A stretch of DNA of 64,000 nucleotides from Diprion similis. Its lineage: Eukaryota > Arthropoda > Insecta > Hymenoptera > Diprionidae. Below, in pieces: positions 1 to 12,100 of this stretch. The position numbers and the translations under genes were made by a program. How positions within the stretch are numbered: the stretch's first letter is position 1; every line of letters begins with the position of its first letter. Location of the stretch: positions 7,998,001 to 8,062,000 of the forward strand of contig NC_060116.1 in assembly GCF_021155765.1 (NCBI RefSeq). The letters are read 5' to 3'. The notes beneath the pieces are model-generated. The model was not told where the DNA came from. It did no database searches and saw only the letters and a list, made by a program, of their open reading frames with translations.

Positions 1-843
1 GATTAAGTAATTACTGTGAGTATACTGCTATTATACAACTGATCAGGTAATTAAATTACTTGCGTTATTTAACGAAAAGTAAATAAAGTTTTATGTTCTC
101 CATCGTTGTATCGAATCAAAGCCCATGGGAAATCAAAAAAATAAATTATCTATAATCCCTTGCACCTTAATTACCTTAATACATATCACGCCTTTTCTCA
201 GCGTGAAGATATCAATGTCATGTTTATACGATGTGCAACGAGGAATAGCCTCGAATTTACTCATGTATACGCGACAAATCTGCAGACTAACACGTGACAG
301 AATAATGCGAGAAGGAATCTGTCTGCAAAGTTTGATTTGACCAATTAAAAAAGAGTTCAATAACTCCTAATTTTGTTTACTTACTCAGCAATGATTGAAA
401 TAAATTCACAGACTGCAGATTGTAGAAAATAAAATAAATTTGTTTACCCAGAAATGCTGGCACGTGCATTGACGTAGATAGAAAATTGCCTTAATCCACC
501 CTAATGCATACCTAAATAAAATCTCACAATGGTGTAATCAACTTTTTCACGGAGCGAGACATTTTCCACATTCAAAAAAGTATCGCGTATTTTTTCTCTA
601 CAGCCGTATGTTTAATCTGAAATTTTAACAAATTCGACATCTTCGTCTAACAACAAACTACAGACCTTGGAATAAATCGATTAGTTTTTACAATATATTA
701 GATACAATTTAAACCTGTTTTAACTCACAATCAGGTTATTCAAATGCCACCTTTCGTCTCCAGGTGTTTCTACGTCCACAAGATCAAAATCAGTTTAGAG
801 GGATTTTTCTGCGACATACTAAAACAAAGGTGTTTTTTTCCAG
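1..843 (+). other. Intron upstream of the first visible SLC12 exon
   Basis: AT-rich DNA with no supportable exon. It ends in a pyrimidine run and CAG acceptor immediately before the exon at 844, so it is read as the 3' part of an intron of the cotransporter gene. Its donor and the exons for the cytoplasmic N-terminus lie to the left of the window. Short ORFs at 125-360 on both strands have no coding character. Confidence 0.7.
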
Positions 844-3800
844 GACGCAAATATTGAGACAGGACAGCCGAACGGCGGAGCAAAACCTTATGAGGGAATA
901 AAGTTGGGATGGATTCAAGGGGTCCTAATACCATGCCTCCTCAATATCTGGGGTGTGATGCTTTTTCTGCGTCTCTCCTGGGTCGTAGCACACGCCGGGA
1001 TCCTCGAGAGTCTCATCATCATTGCGATATCAGCGGTGGTCTGCGTCATTACAACGTTGAGTCTCAGTGCCATTAGTACAAATGGAGAAGTTAAGGGAGG
1101 TGAGTTCGTTTTCTTAAGCTGTCTCTATTTTGCCACACGTGTGTACCTTTGCTGCGTCCTGTGAGTCAAGTGAACGCAAATTGAAAGCACCGATTTCACA
1201 ATGAATCTTGATGGAAGCTACCCGTTGATGTATGCTGATCCCCCAACCCCCCCATCGCATAGTTTACTCAAAATGTGTTTCGTATATTCACGAAATGTCC
1301 ATGGGATTCAATTGATCTATTACAAACATTCTGTTCAAGTCATTGACTCTACCAAATTCCAATAGAGGGCTATCCCTAAACCACGTAGCCAATTCGAGGG
1401 TGGGCGGGATTTCATGAAAGGCAAGGAAGAGTTTTTAGTCTGCGATACGCGGTTTTATAACTGATACATTCTAATCCATTTTTCCGTGCGCAATATTATC
1501 TTTTTTGCACTTACGAATTTCAATGACGTGTGTGATTAATTTCTTTCCTGTTAACACTGATTTTTATGCGTGGCCAGTCTCGTCATTTGTTCCTTTGGAT
1601 ATCTTAGAATAATAACGATTTCAAAAAAACTACTTGTTTATAAACTTTAGAATGTTTGAAATTTTAGCTTTTTTCAACCATCAAGGGTGGGGTTCCTGGT
1701 AAATATCCACAATAGACGACATGGGGGTGGAATCCAAAATAGAGCTACTTAGTTTATGAATAACCCGTAAGATCTCTTCCACATGTTTTAGGGGGTATTT
1801 ATTACATCATATCGAGATCTCTGGGTCCTGAATTCGGGGCATCTGTCGGCATCGTCTTCGCGTTTGCAAATGCTGTGGCAGCCTCTATGAACACGATCGG
1901 ATTCTGCGACTCGCTGAACGATCTGTTGAAGGAAAATGGGCTTCAGATCACCGGCGATACCACAAATGACGTCAGACTAGTCGGAGTCATTGCTGTCCTG
2001 GTCATGATCTTGATATGTGCTATTGGCATGGAATGGGAATCCAAGGTACGCATGTTAATGTAACCAGTTTTCGCCGAGATTAAGTGATTGAATTAACACA
2101 ATTTCTTGCTCTTTCGTTTCCTGTGTTAGTGGCCAGAGAATTTTTGGCCAGACAGTTATTGACTGTTATGTTTTTTTTCTTCAGGCACAAAATTTCTTGA
2201 TTGCTATCATTGTAGCCGCAATCTTCGACTTCATCATTGGAACTATTATCGGCCCGAGTACTCAAGAACAAGTGGCGCAGGGTTTCACTGGATTTTCATG
2301 TGAGACAGTGAGCTAAATTGAACGCTGCAATTATGACAAAATAATTAACAGTTTGAATTGTACTCACAATGGATGCTCCTGCTCCTTACAGCGGAGGTCT
2401 TCATGACGAACTGGGTCCCGGATTACCGGTATTCCGAAAACAAAGATCAAACCTTCTTTTCGGTATTTGCCATTTTCTTCCCCTCCGTGACCGGCATCCA
2501 GGCCGGCGCAAATATTTCCGGTGACTTGAAAGACCCGGCGAAAAGCATCCCCAAAGGAACGTTACTAGCCCTGCTCATCTCTATGATCAGCTACGCGACG
2601 TTCGTACTTTTTGCCGGCGGTGCAGCCCTGAGGGATGCAAGTGGAGAAGTGTTCAATGGAACTATCGTTGAATGCACCAACTGTACTTACGGGCTGCACA
2701 ACAGTTACTCGGTTAGTGCGATTTTGATTTTGTGTTAACTGCTTAAGCATCTCGAAGCGTGCAGTACCTACTAATACGTTGTACAAATAAAACTGGTATT
2801 ATCGTGTTATTTCTTTCAGGTGATGCAACTAATGTCCGTATGGGGCCCCTTCATTTACGCCGGGTGTTTCGCAGCCACACTATCCACAGCTCTTACCAAT
2901 TTGCTCTCAGTTCCTCGACTTATTCAGGCACTTGGGATCGATAGAATTTATCCTGGGTTAATATTCTTCAGCAAGGGTTACGGCAAAGCTGGAGAACCGT
3001 ACAGGGGTTACGTCTTAACCTTTTTGGTCGCATCGCTTTTCGTTCTCATTGGTAATATAAGCAGCCTGATGAATTTTTAAACGGTCCTAAGCAGGTCTCG
3101 CGAATTCTAACACATATTCTGGAATTTCAGCAAATTTAAACGCGATTGCACCACTCATTTCGAACTTCTACCTTGCTTCATACGCGCTTATTAACTTCTG
3201 TACCTTCCACGCTGCTCTCGTGAGGCCGTTGGGATGGAGGCCAACCTTTAAGGTATGCAAAGAAAAAAAGCACTTGTCAATCATTATAATATCGAATTGC
3301 AAGACTCTGAGTGACCGCTTAACACCTTTTACAGTACTACAACACCTGGTTATCTTTGGCGGGTTTCATCTTGTGCGTGGCCATCATGTTCCTGATTGAC
3401 TGGAAAATGTCACTCGTAACCTTCATTATTATTTTCGCTCTCTATCTTATCGTCGTCTATCGGAAACCGGATGTCAACTGGGGCAGCAGCACTCAAGCTC
3501 AGACCTACAAAACCGCTTTATCAATAGTTTATAGGTACGTATTAATTGCTACCGTCGCATTAATTGGAAAATTGAAATATTTTTTTTTAAATTAGGGGCT
3601 CAAAAGTGTTCTCCACAATCGGAGATTCCGACGTTTAATCGACCATTCTTATCGTTCACAGACTAAATTCAACCGATGAGCACGTGAAAAATTATGCCCC
3701 TCAAATTCTGGCTTTAACAGGACAGCCGAACGCCAGACCAGCCTTGCTTCATCTGGCAAATCTTATTACGAAAAATAACTCGCTTCTACTTTGCGGTGAA

Positions 3801-5899
3801 ATACATCCTGTAGGTTTTGACTTCTCCCTATATGATCGGGCAATAATTTTCCAAGTCTTGTCTCGAATTGTAAAGTTCCAGTTTTTGCTTGTTGCAGACG
3901 CGTTTGTCTTATAGAATACGATCAACGCATCTCCGGGCTGGATATGCATGGCTTCACCGCCACCGCATTAAGGCCTTTTATCACGTCGTGGAAAGCCTCG
4001 GATTGGAAACCGGTGCTTCAGCCTTGATGCAAGCAGCAGGTGTCGGGCGACTTGCTCCCAACGTTGTCCTCATGGGATATAAAACACACTGGGCAACTTG
4101 TGAGAGAAGAGAACTTCAAGAATACTTCAACGTTCTCCAGTAAGGGAACTACTACAATCCCAACACACTATAACTACAAAGTAGCCAAAGCATATTGGAC
4201 GAGTTCATGTACGCTTATATCTCCCTTTTACAGCAACACTTTTGACAATCGCATGGCTGTAGCAATTTTACGCATTGCGGAAGGGTTGGATTGTTCTGGT
4301 TCTGGAAACGGCGTTAGCGATGATCAAGAACCTCATGCTTTGGCCCAAAGCAGTTATGACTTGGCCGGAAATGCACTCATGCATGCAGACAGTGATCTTT
4401 CGATCAGCACCGGCATTTCTCGCGTGCACAGCGTTCCCAGCATCGGTGAGTTTCTTCGTTTATAATTTATTTCTCTTGTATAAAAATGACAAAGTATCTA
4501 ATAATAATATGTAATATATTAGCGTGTTGATAGAACGATTTAATTTACTTTTAGCTACGCAGTACACACCGAATGATAATGTGAGTTTAAAGTCTGTACC
4601 GAATAATGGCAGTGCTCGCGACCAGTTGAAGAATAAGAAGAAAATAACAACTGACAAATTGTTAATGTGAGTATACCGGATCTTTTTTCAATGTCCTCCT
4701 TTTAATAAAATATTTAGAACCTTAGCATATAATAATCATTTTTTTTATTTTATTCTTGATGCGTAGCGGAAACGGAATCTCAACGGCTCCAGAGTACATG
4801 ACCATTTTTCAGAAGAAACACAAAAACGGTGTGCTCGACGTTTGGTGGCTCTACGACGACGGAGGTAATTCGCTAAAATGCGTCTATCCTTAAGAATCGA
4901 ATAATTGGAAAAATAACCAGGATGGAAAATTTTCCATATTTTTTCAGATAAATGGTTGTACTTTAACCAAATTTGGTTAGTGCTTTAGTACCCATTTTTA
5001 CAATTACTTTGTTTTAGGTCTCACAATCCTTTTACCATACATAATTAGCACGAGAGCTAACTGGGAGAGTTGTAAAATGAGAATCTTCGCCCTAGCAAAT
5101 CACAAGCAAGAAATAGCTGCTGAAGAGAAAGAGTAAGTCGAAGTTAAAATCCCGATACGACGATAGTAAGAATGAGATTATATTGGGACTTTACGAAAAC
5201 CCAACGTCACTCGACAATAATTTGGGAAGTACCTTTCGAAACATAATCAAACAATAATAAAAAATGCCCTTCGATTTTCATTTTCTCAACAGAATGGCGG
5301 AAATAATGAACAAATTTCGTATCAAGTACACCAGTTTGAAAATGGTAGATGACATCAGTGTCCAACCACAGCCTGAGACTCAGAGATTCTTCGATACGCT
5401 TATATCCGGTTTCAGAGAAAAGGATGGAGTTAACAACACTGGTAAAACTTATTTACGATTAATCTGTAGAACCTAAATTTGAGTAAGAAAACTTTTGAAA
5501 ATTTATTAAGACTGATTGATTATGCGTATTCAGATTATACTGTCACGGAAGCGGAGCTGCAGAATTTGCGTGATAAAACGAATCGTCAATTACGACTCCG
5601 CGAATTGCTGTTAGAGAACTCGAGTGAATCAACGTTTGTCGTAATGTGAGTATAGTTTTAACTTACATAACTTAGGTACATTGAATCCTGCATGCTCTTC
5701 TAATGACCAGAATCCGGTCTTGCTTGTACCAGCATAAAATAAGCCCTGAAAATTTATTTTTAGGTCCTTGCCAATGCCAAGAAAGAGCGCAGTGTCAGCA
5801 GCCCTTTACATGGCATGGCTGGAAGCCTTGACGAGAGACATGCCTCCGACCCTTTTAGTGCGAGGGAATCACACGTCTGTGCTGACCTTTTATTCGTAG
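844..5899 (+). CDS. Na-(K)-Cl cotransporter, SLC12 family (NKCC type), 5' partial
   Basis: Electroneutral cation-chloride cotransporter of the plasma membrane. Exons: 844-1099, 1792-2045, 2185-2299, 2392-2711, 2820-3051, 3131-3252, 3335-3534, 3662-3809, 3898-4139, 4234-4445, 4555-4666, 4767-4864, 5018-5132, 5293-5441, 5534-5645, 5764-5899. They join in phase to about 940 residues. TM1 with [17 protein letters not shown] is followed by the conserved [10 protein letters not shown] and [13 protein letters not shown] blocks. The TM6 region reads [22 protein letters not shown] glycosylatable loop (NGT, NCT) separates TM7 and TM8. The long cytoplasmic C-domain contains [13 protein letters not shown] and ends in VLTFYS, the family's usual terminus. 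The regulatory N-terminus with SPAK/OSR1 phosphosites is missing because it is upstream of the window. Sequence wording around TM1 resembles Drosophila CG31547 more than Ncc69, which is from memory. The ion stoichiometry cannot be read from sequence. Confidence 0.95.
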
Positions 5900-6507
5900 T
5901 CTAGCTTAAATTTCATCTGACTGCAAGCAGACACTTACATATACTCGATTAACGATCATTCATTATAGGAAGTAATTATAACGAGCAAGCTCTTCTACTG
6001 TAATTGCAGAAGAGACTAGATCACATAGATTCAGCGTTGCAGGTGGCATTGCCATATAACATAATCAATTTATTTAACCCACTGTAGACCAGGGGATTTT
6101 ATCTCTTCTTATAATGAATTTTGTACTACGATTCATACTTGTACGTAGATAATTATAAATCAATATTCGGAGGCAGTTAATAACTTGCATTTATGAAACT
6201 ATGGCACAACAATATGTTCTTATTATACTTGTACTTTTCAGTACTAAGAATTTCTCATCGACTGACGTTGTGCAGCGTGGTTGCAAAGATTTTAGAGAAA
6301 ATTATTAACGTTAAATTTTTCAACGTAGACATTTTAAGCAACAAATTGTCACTAGATTAGTTAATGTAGAATACGAACCATAGCGTAGAGTTCATCATTA
6401 TTAATTTTATACAATGAACAGTACTTAGTATTTATTTCCGTTATTTTACTGCATTTTGTTTTTATTTTTATTTTTTCGAAATTTTTTTTTCTTGTTTTAT
6501 ATATCAC

Positions 6508-6513
6508 AATAAA
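6508..6513 (+). terminator. Poly(A) signal AATAAA of the cotransporter gene
   Basis: A canonical hexamer about 610 bp after the stop at 5899 gives a plausible 3' UTR length. Only the hexamer and its position support it. Confidence 0.5.
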
Positions 6514-6590
6514 TCACGCTCCCATACTTGTATGATGTGCGTTAATCCAAGCTTGAGATGAAGTATGACAATACACAATGCCAGCGGTAT

Positions 6591-6596
6591 TTTATT
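6591..6596 (-). terminator. Poly(A) signal AATAAA of NAXD (minus strand)
   Basis: The reverse complement TTTATT lies about 215 bp beyond the NAXD stop. It sits just past the hexamer of the opposing gene, so the two transcripts probably end back to back or overlap by a few tens of bases. Confidence 0.45.
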
Positions 6597-6811
6597 AAAT
6601 CTTATCCCCACCTCAGACAAGTTATCTTTTCAATAAGTATACGAAATAAAAAGCTATAAGAAAGCTACTGAAAGTACAAGAGTTTAATTATTTCAAGATC
6701 GGTGTGTTAATAAAAACGAAGAGTTATTCCACTGTATGAATAGCTTAAAATTCATAATAATGATTACTTTGGCCAAATTATAAGTGCCTTAAGAGTCACA
6801 TCACGTCAAGT

Positions 6812-7867
6812 TCATTTGTAAACATGTGTTTCGAACAATTTAGCAAACACGGGTTGTATAAATTCAATCATATCTGTCGTAAGCATGCTTCGCTGTTTGA
6901 TCTTGAACGCGGCAGCGTTGCACTCTCTCGTCAACCTGGACGCAGCATAGGAGGCCGTCATCGCCGGGGACAAGGCACACTCACTGGGCCCAGCACTGAG
7001 GGCCCACCAGTAGAAGACGGCCAAAGCTCCGGACAGCAGATCACCCTGGCCCCCGCACCTCCTCGGAGATCCGGAAGCTCCACAGGACAGTGTCTCCGTG
7101 CCCTTGTGACCATCGACGATCACGTCCTTAGCACCCTTGTGCAGAACAACAACATTTTTCCCAATAACATCGGCAAGGTGTTTAACGTCCGATATTTTAG
7201 CAACGGGAGCCGGCTGGATCGACTTTTCCAGAAAGGCCTTTGCCAGTCGAGAAAACTCTATAGCGTTCGGCGTTAAGATGAGCCCCGGATAATCCTTGAT
7301 CAGTTCTGGCTTCTGAGTAATCAGGAAGAGACCGTCAGCGTCTATGATCAAGGGCTTCTTCAGATCGCGACAAATCACGATGATGTCCGAGATTACTTTG
7401 AAGACCTTCTCGTCTCTACCCAGGCCGGGACCAATGACGATCACGTGCAGCCTATCGAGCCACGGTTTTATCTGTTTTACAGCATCGTGCTGGTCGAGAA
7501 CCGGATGAACTATCGGTTCGGGACTGAAGGTTTTTATGGGAATCCCCGCATCTTTCGTGCAAAATACGTGGGCCAAGTCAGCCCCGATTCGCAGTGCGCT
7601 AAATGCTGCGAAAAACGGAGCACCAGTGTACTCGGCACTCCCGCCAAATATTCCAATCCTTCCGTTCTGACCCTTGTATTTTGAGGTGCTCAAGACCGGG
7701 ACTATCTTCCGGGAAGCCTTCAGCATCCGCTCGTCAACGTTAGAGGCGGAAGAAGCCATTGTTGAATATTTGAATTTGAACAGGTGCTCGGTAGACCTAC
7801 ACATAAACAACCTTGTAGCGAAGATCATGGATTCGGGTATTAGTGAAGAATTGTGGCGATAGCACAA
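6812..7867 (-). CDS. NAXD: ATP-dependent (S)-NAD(P)H-hydrate dehydratase
   Basis: This enzyme repairs hydrated NADH and NADPH, using ATP to dehydrate the S-form; NAXE epimerises the R-form for it. It belongs to the ribokinase-like carbohydrate kinase fold (CARKD). The gene is one uninterrupted 351-codon frame. Visible landmarks are the N-terminal GIFGGSAEYTGAP loop, VIGPGLGRD, LIIDADGL, the LTPNAIEFSRL segment and the catalytic GGQGDLLSG near the C-terminus. Three in-frame ATGs are possible: 7867, 7828 (opening MIFATRLFMCRS) and 7759 (opening MASSASN). The stretch between the second and third is basic and hydrophobic and looks like a mitochondrial presequence. A start at 7759 would give a cytosolic form of about 315 residues. 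Dual targeting is known for mammalian NAXD and is inferred here. The gene is tail to tail with the SLC12 gene and head to head with UPF1. Confidence 0.95.
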   Translation of the reverse strand: MCYRHNSSLIPESMIFATRLFMCRSTEHLFKFKYSTMASSASNVDERMLKASRKIVPVLSTSKYKGQNGRIGIFGGSAEYTGAPFFAAFSALRIGADLAHVFCTKDAGIPIKTFSPEPIVHPVLDQHDAVKQIKPWLDRLHVIVIGPGLGRDEKVFKVISDIIVICRDLKKPLIIDADGLFLITQKPELIKDYPGLILTPNAIEFSRLAKAFLEKSIQPAPVAKISDVKHLADVIGKNVVVLHKGAKDVIVDGHKGTETLSCGASGSPRRCGGQGDLLSGALAVFYWWALSAGPSECALSPAMTASYAASRLTRECNAAAFKIKQRSMLTTDMIEFIQPVFAKLFETHVYK

Positions 7868-9168
7868 GCACGCTACGAAGAACTGATACTGCCGGTTTAT
7901 TTATACTTTTGGAAAGCGATCGGTTTAACCGCAATGGATGTATGTAGAATTGGAGTGATTCAAACTGCGTATGCTGTGCTGTAGAAAGGCGATTGATTGC
8001 ATGACTTCACAAATTTTCAGGCGTAAAAACTCTGCGCGAGTAGCGACTGTATTCACGACAGAAGCAAATTACCTTTATTCCTTTCTCAACAACGAGTAAA
8101 TATTTTCGACGAGCGAAAGCGCCAAGTGTAAATAAACCACTGAACATTCGGTGGCGGTCAGAACATGGCCAGAAAGGTTAAATGATAACAATAGTTATCG
8201 CCGGCTCGGTGGGTGCCATCTATCAATATGACGTAGAAGCTCACGATCAGCTTCAGACACGAACGACGTCGAATCAAAAATATACTTAGAATTTTGAATG
8301 TACTTATGCGATACCGTGAGTACGGTTGAGATTGAAAATGGAATAAATTTCAACTATAAATTTATGAAAAGTTAAGACGAAAATTTCACCGGAAAACGTG
8401 AAAAGAAACAAACGATCGAGAATGTGAATGAGAAAAATTGAATCGCAGGCAGACAAACATGAAACGTTTATCCACGGCAAACTTTTAAACACTCAACTTG
8501 CGATGTGGAAAAAACAATCATGAATAGGTGAAAATGTCGACGACGGTACACCGTGGGTATAGTTTGATAAGAACTTGAATTTGCAATACTTGATAAAAAT
8601 GCACAATAACAATTCATAGTCCGATTGAGTATCAAGAGTTATCATTTACCCATCGAGCACTGTCCGAGAATTTGAACGCTGAGTCGATTTTTCAAAAGTA
8701 ACATGCTAAGATATACAATACTGAAAATGTTGGAATAAAAGTATTAATATAAAAACTCTTCTCGCGCATCTTTGTTGACGCGAAGTATAATATTATAGGT
8801 TAATCAGTTTTCGAAGGAGGTTAGGAACTCGACATTCGTGGCATCGATAAGCGATATTCGATATTCGAGGGCCGAGAGTCGAGAAATGAGACACCCTTCC
8901 GTCTCCAGAGCCTCCAGTAGCCTTGTGACAATCACAAATCAGCTGATGACGTAACAGGCGACGAGTGGCGGAGAGAAAAGTAGTGTGCTCAGCTATTGGT
9001 GTTGGTGCGCTGGTGGGCACAAGCGAAATATGGCGTAGGATTTCGTGGCCTGTTACATCGGGTGCCTTTTGTATTTTCCAGAGATATCTCTGAACAGTTG
9101 CGAGTGCACTTTACTAGTAACATCATTTACTATCGGGCGTGGCTGCGTTTCTATTACACATTTTAGCC
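7868..9168. promoter_or_regulatory. Divergent promoter region between NAXD and UPF1
   Basis: About 1.3 kb separates the two start codons. It contains GAGCGAAAGCG- and CGATATTCG-type motifs and an ATCGATA core at 8843-8849, which resembles the insect DRE (TATCGATA) bound by DREF on housekeeping promoters. No ORF here has support. Transcription start sites cannot be placed from sequence alone. Confidence 0.45.
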
Positions 9169-12100
9169 ATGAGTGTCGACGCGTACGGGCCTAGCAGCCA
9201 AACCCTGACTTTCTTGGACACGGAGGAAGCTGATTTGATCGGGGCAGATACGCAGGGGAGCGAATTCGACTTCACTGACTTCACTTTACCCTCGCCGAGT
9301 CAAACCCAGGCTTCCCAGCACGAAGGAGGCCAGAGCCAACCCGTTCAGGTAAGCCCAGGGTATCTATTAAACCGATTGACGGGACGCCCACGCGGCCCGT
9401 AGCTACCTAACCTTACTTAAACTTGACTCCAAAATTTATCCCCATTCCCTTGACCAGCAATTGAATATTCTCACTGGCCAAAAGCCCATATTTATATACT
9501 TCTAACTTCCTCTATGTGTTTCACAGATTCTTCGAATTGATAAATCATAACATAACCGCTGCTCCGAACAAGGCCTTACCTCCTACGGCGACTATTACAA
9601 ACTCAGCTTATTTCCCATGCGTTTAAAGCACATCGAAAACTATCAACGAATTGCTTCTCTGTCCGCTACTTGTTGGCACATCTTTGGTTAAATTTACGCT
9701 AAGATGATAATAGCTCTGCAGATTGGAATTAGAATTTTTGATGACGGAATATAAGAAAGCACAATGTTAATTTGCAATTATTCCTACACAGATACAATAG
9801 TGGAATTCTATACTTTGCTTCTGTAACATTCTTTATTTATGCACTTTTAATGTCCGTCCAAGTTTAATTTCAATACAATATCTACCTTTTGACTACGTCC
9901 AATACAAGTATAATGCAGATTTTTCACGTCTCATCCTTACTTTTTTTTATAACTAGTCGTCAAACATTCTGGTTGATGTAGCAGAACATCTATTTAATGC
10001 TTTTGTATGCATAACATTAACACATGTTTAAAAGTGAACGATTATGTTGTATAATTGCCAAAGGTGGTGCTGACGATTGATAAGAAGCTTTTATTATGAT
10101 ACAACAGTGATATTTCGCCACTTTTTTAAGACCCTTTTCGTTCCATCTGGATTACTGTGCTATTCATAAAAACATTTCAATTTGACAATAAAATTACTTA
10201 GTTTCAACCATCGCTAATTGATACTCATCTTTATTATTTACACGTAGGTGAATGGCACAACTGGTGGTGGGAATTCTTCGCTCGACTTGAAAATTACCGG
10301 CGCCACTCAAAGTCTTGCCGAACTGCAATTTGAAGAGGAAGAAGAGGAAGCATACTATAATCGAGACCTGCCGGAACATGCGTGTAAATACTGCGGCATT
10401 CATGAAGCGTCATGTGTCGTTATGTGCAACGCGTGTCGCAAATGGTTCTGCAATGGCCGTGGCAATACTTGTGGTTCGCACATCATCAATCACTTGGTGC
10501 GTGCCAAACATAAGGAGGTCACTTTGCACAGGTAAAAGATGTAACATTTTTAATATGCGAGATGGCAATTTTCTTACTGCTTCAAAATTTCTGCACCCCT
10601 TATACCCTTCTGTTGCCTTGACGGGGCTCAAAATTACATCTTATTGAAGGGAACAGGCATTTACATGAGAAACAATTTGAAATAATGTGAATAAAATTTT
10701 TATTGAAAGTTGCTAATTCAACATTGATTACCATTTTCATAGGGATGGTCCATTGGGTGAAACGGTACTGGAATGCTACTCCTGTGGTGTAAGAAATGTT
10801 TTCGTGCTGGGTTTTATTCCCGCCAAAGCCGACTCTGTGGTGGTTTTACTTTGTCGACAACCCTGTGCCGCTCAAAGCTCTTTGAAGGATATGAATTGGT
10901 AAGTATTGCCACTCTGACATTTATCGACGATTAGGTTGTAGATCGAGTGTCCATTCTTTTAGTCCAAAATGCTTTTAGTTTATCTAGCGAAAATGAACTG
11001 AATTAATTATAAAACAATACATCACCACTAGGGATCAGGAGCAATGGAAACCACTAATCGCGGATCGCAGTTTTCTGGCTTGGTTGGTTAAGATCCCATC
11101 TGATCAGGAGCAATTGAGAGCTAGGCAAATGTCTGCTCAACAAATGAACAAACTGGAAGAGTTATGGAGAGACAACGTAGATGCAACGTTTCAGGACCTA
11201 GAAAAACCAGGGGTTGACGAAGAGCCGCAACAAGTTCTTCTCCGTTACGAAGATGGATATCAATATCAAAATATATTTGGTCCGCTTGTGAAGTTGGAAG
11301 CTGACTACGATAAGCGCCTTAAGGAGTCACAGACGCAAGAAAATATAGAGGTTCGTTGACCATGAACAGTTTCATTTCGAACTGTAACACTTGTACACCA
11401 GAAATGATTATTTCATAATATTTTTACTTGTGTAATAATGCGGTCGTCATCTTCAATTTCATTCGATTCTGTTCTTTTTGCTTCAGGTACGCTGGGACGT
11501 AGGTTTAAACAAGAAGACCATTGCTTACTTCATGCTTGCTAAAACGGATGGTGATATGAAATTGATGCATGGTGATGAATTGAGATTGCGCTACTTGGGA
11601 GAGCTCCACAAGCCATGGTCAGGAATTGGGCATGTGATAAAGATACCTGATAATTACGGAGAAGAAGTTGGCATTGAATTAAAAAATAACTCAGGTGCAC
11701 CAACAGAATGCATCAGCAACTTTGTGGTGGATTTCATTTGGAAAAGCACGAGTTTCGATCGGTACATTAGATACTATACTATAAACTCTTTGGTGATCAA
11801 TAAACCTTAAATTTTTCTGTATTTCTAAAACGTACTTAATGTGTTTCAGAATGCAACTGGCTTTACGTAAATTCGCCGTTGATGACTCTTCTGTGTCTGG
11901 ATATATTTATCACAGACTCCTTGGTCACGAAGTTGAAGAAGTTCTGTTTCGTTGCCACTTGCCAAAACACTTTAGCGCTCCAAATCTACCAGATTTGAAT
12001 AGATCACAAGTTTATGCTGTGAAACATGCTGTACAAAGACCTTTGTCCCTTATCCAGGGGCCTCCAGGTACTGGTAAAACTGTAACTAGTGCAACCATAG

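Larger units (their letters stand above)
5900..6811. other. Convergent 3' UTRs of the cotransporter and NAXD
   Basis: AT-rich stretch between two stop codons facing each other. The + strand poly(A) signal lies at 6508-6513 and a minus-strand signal at 6591-6596. Nothing else is recognisable here. Confidence 0.6.
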
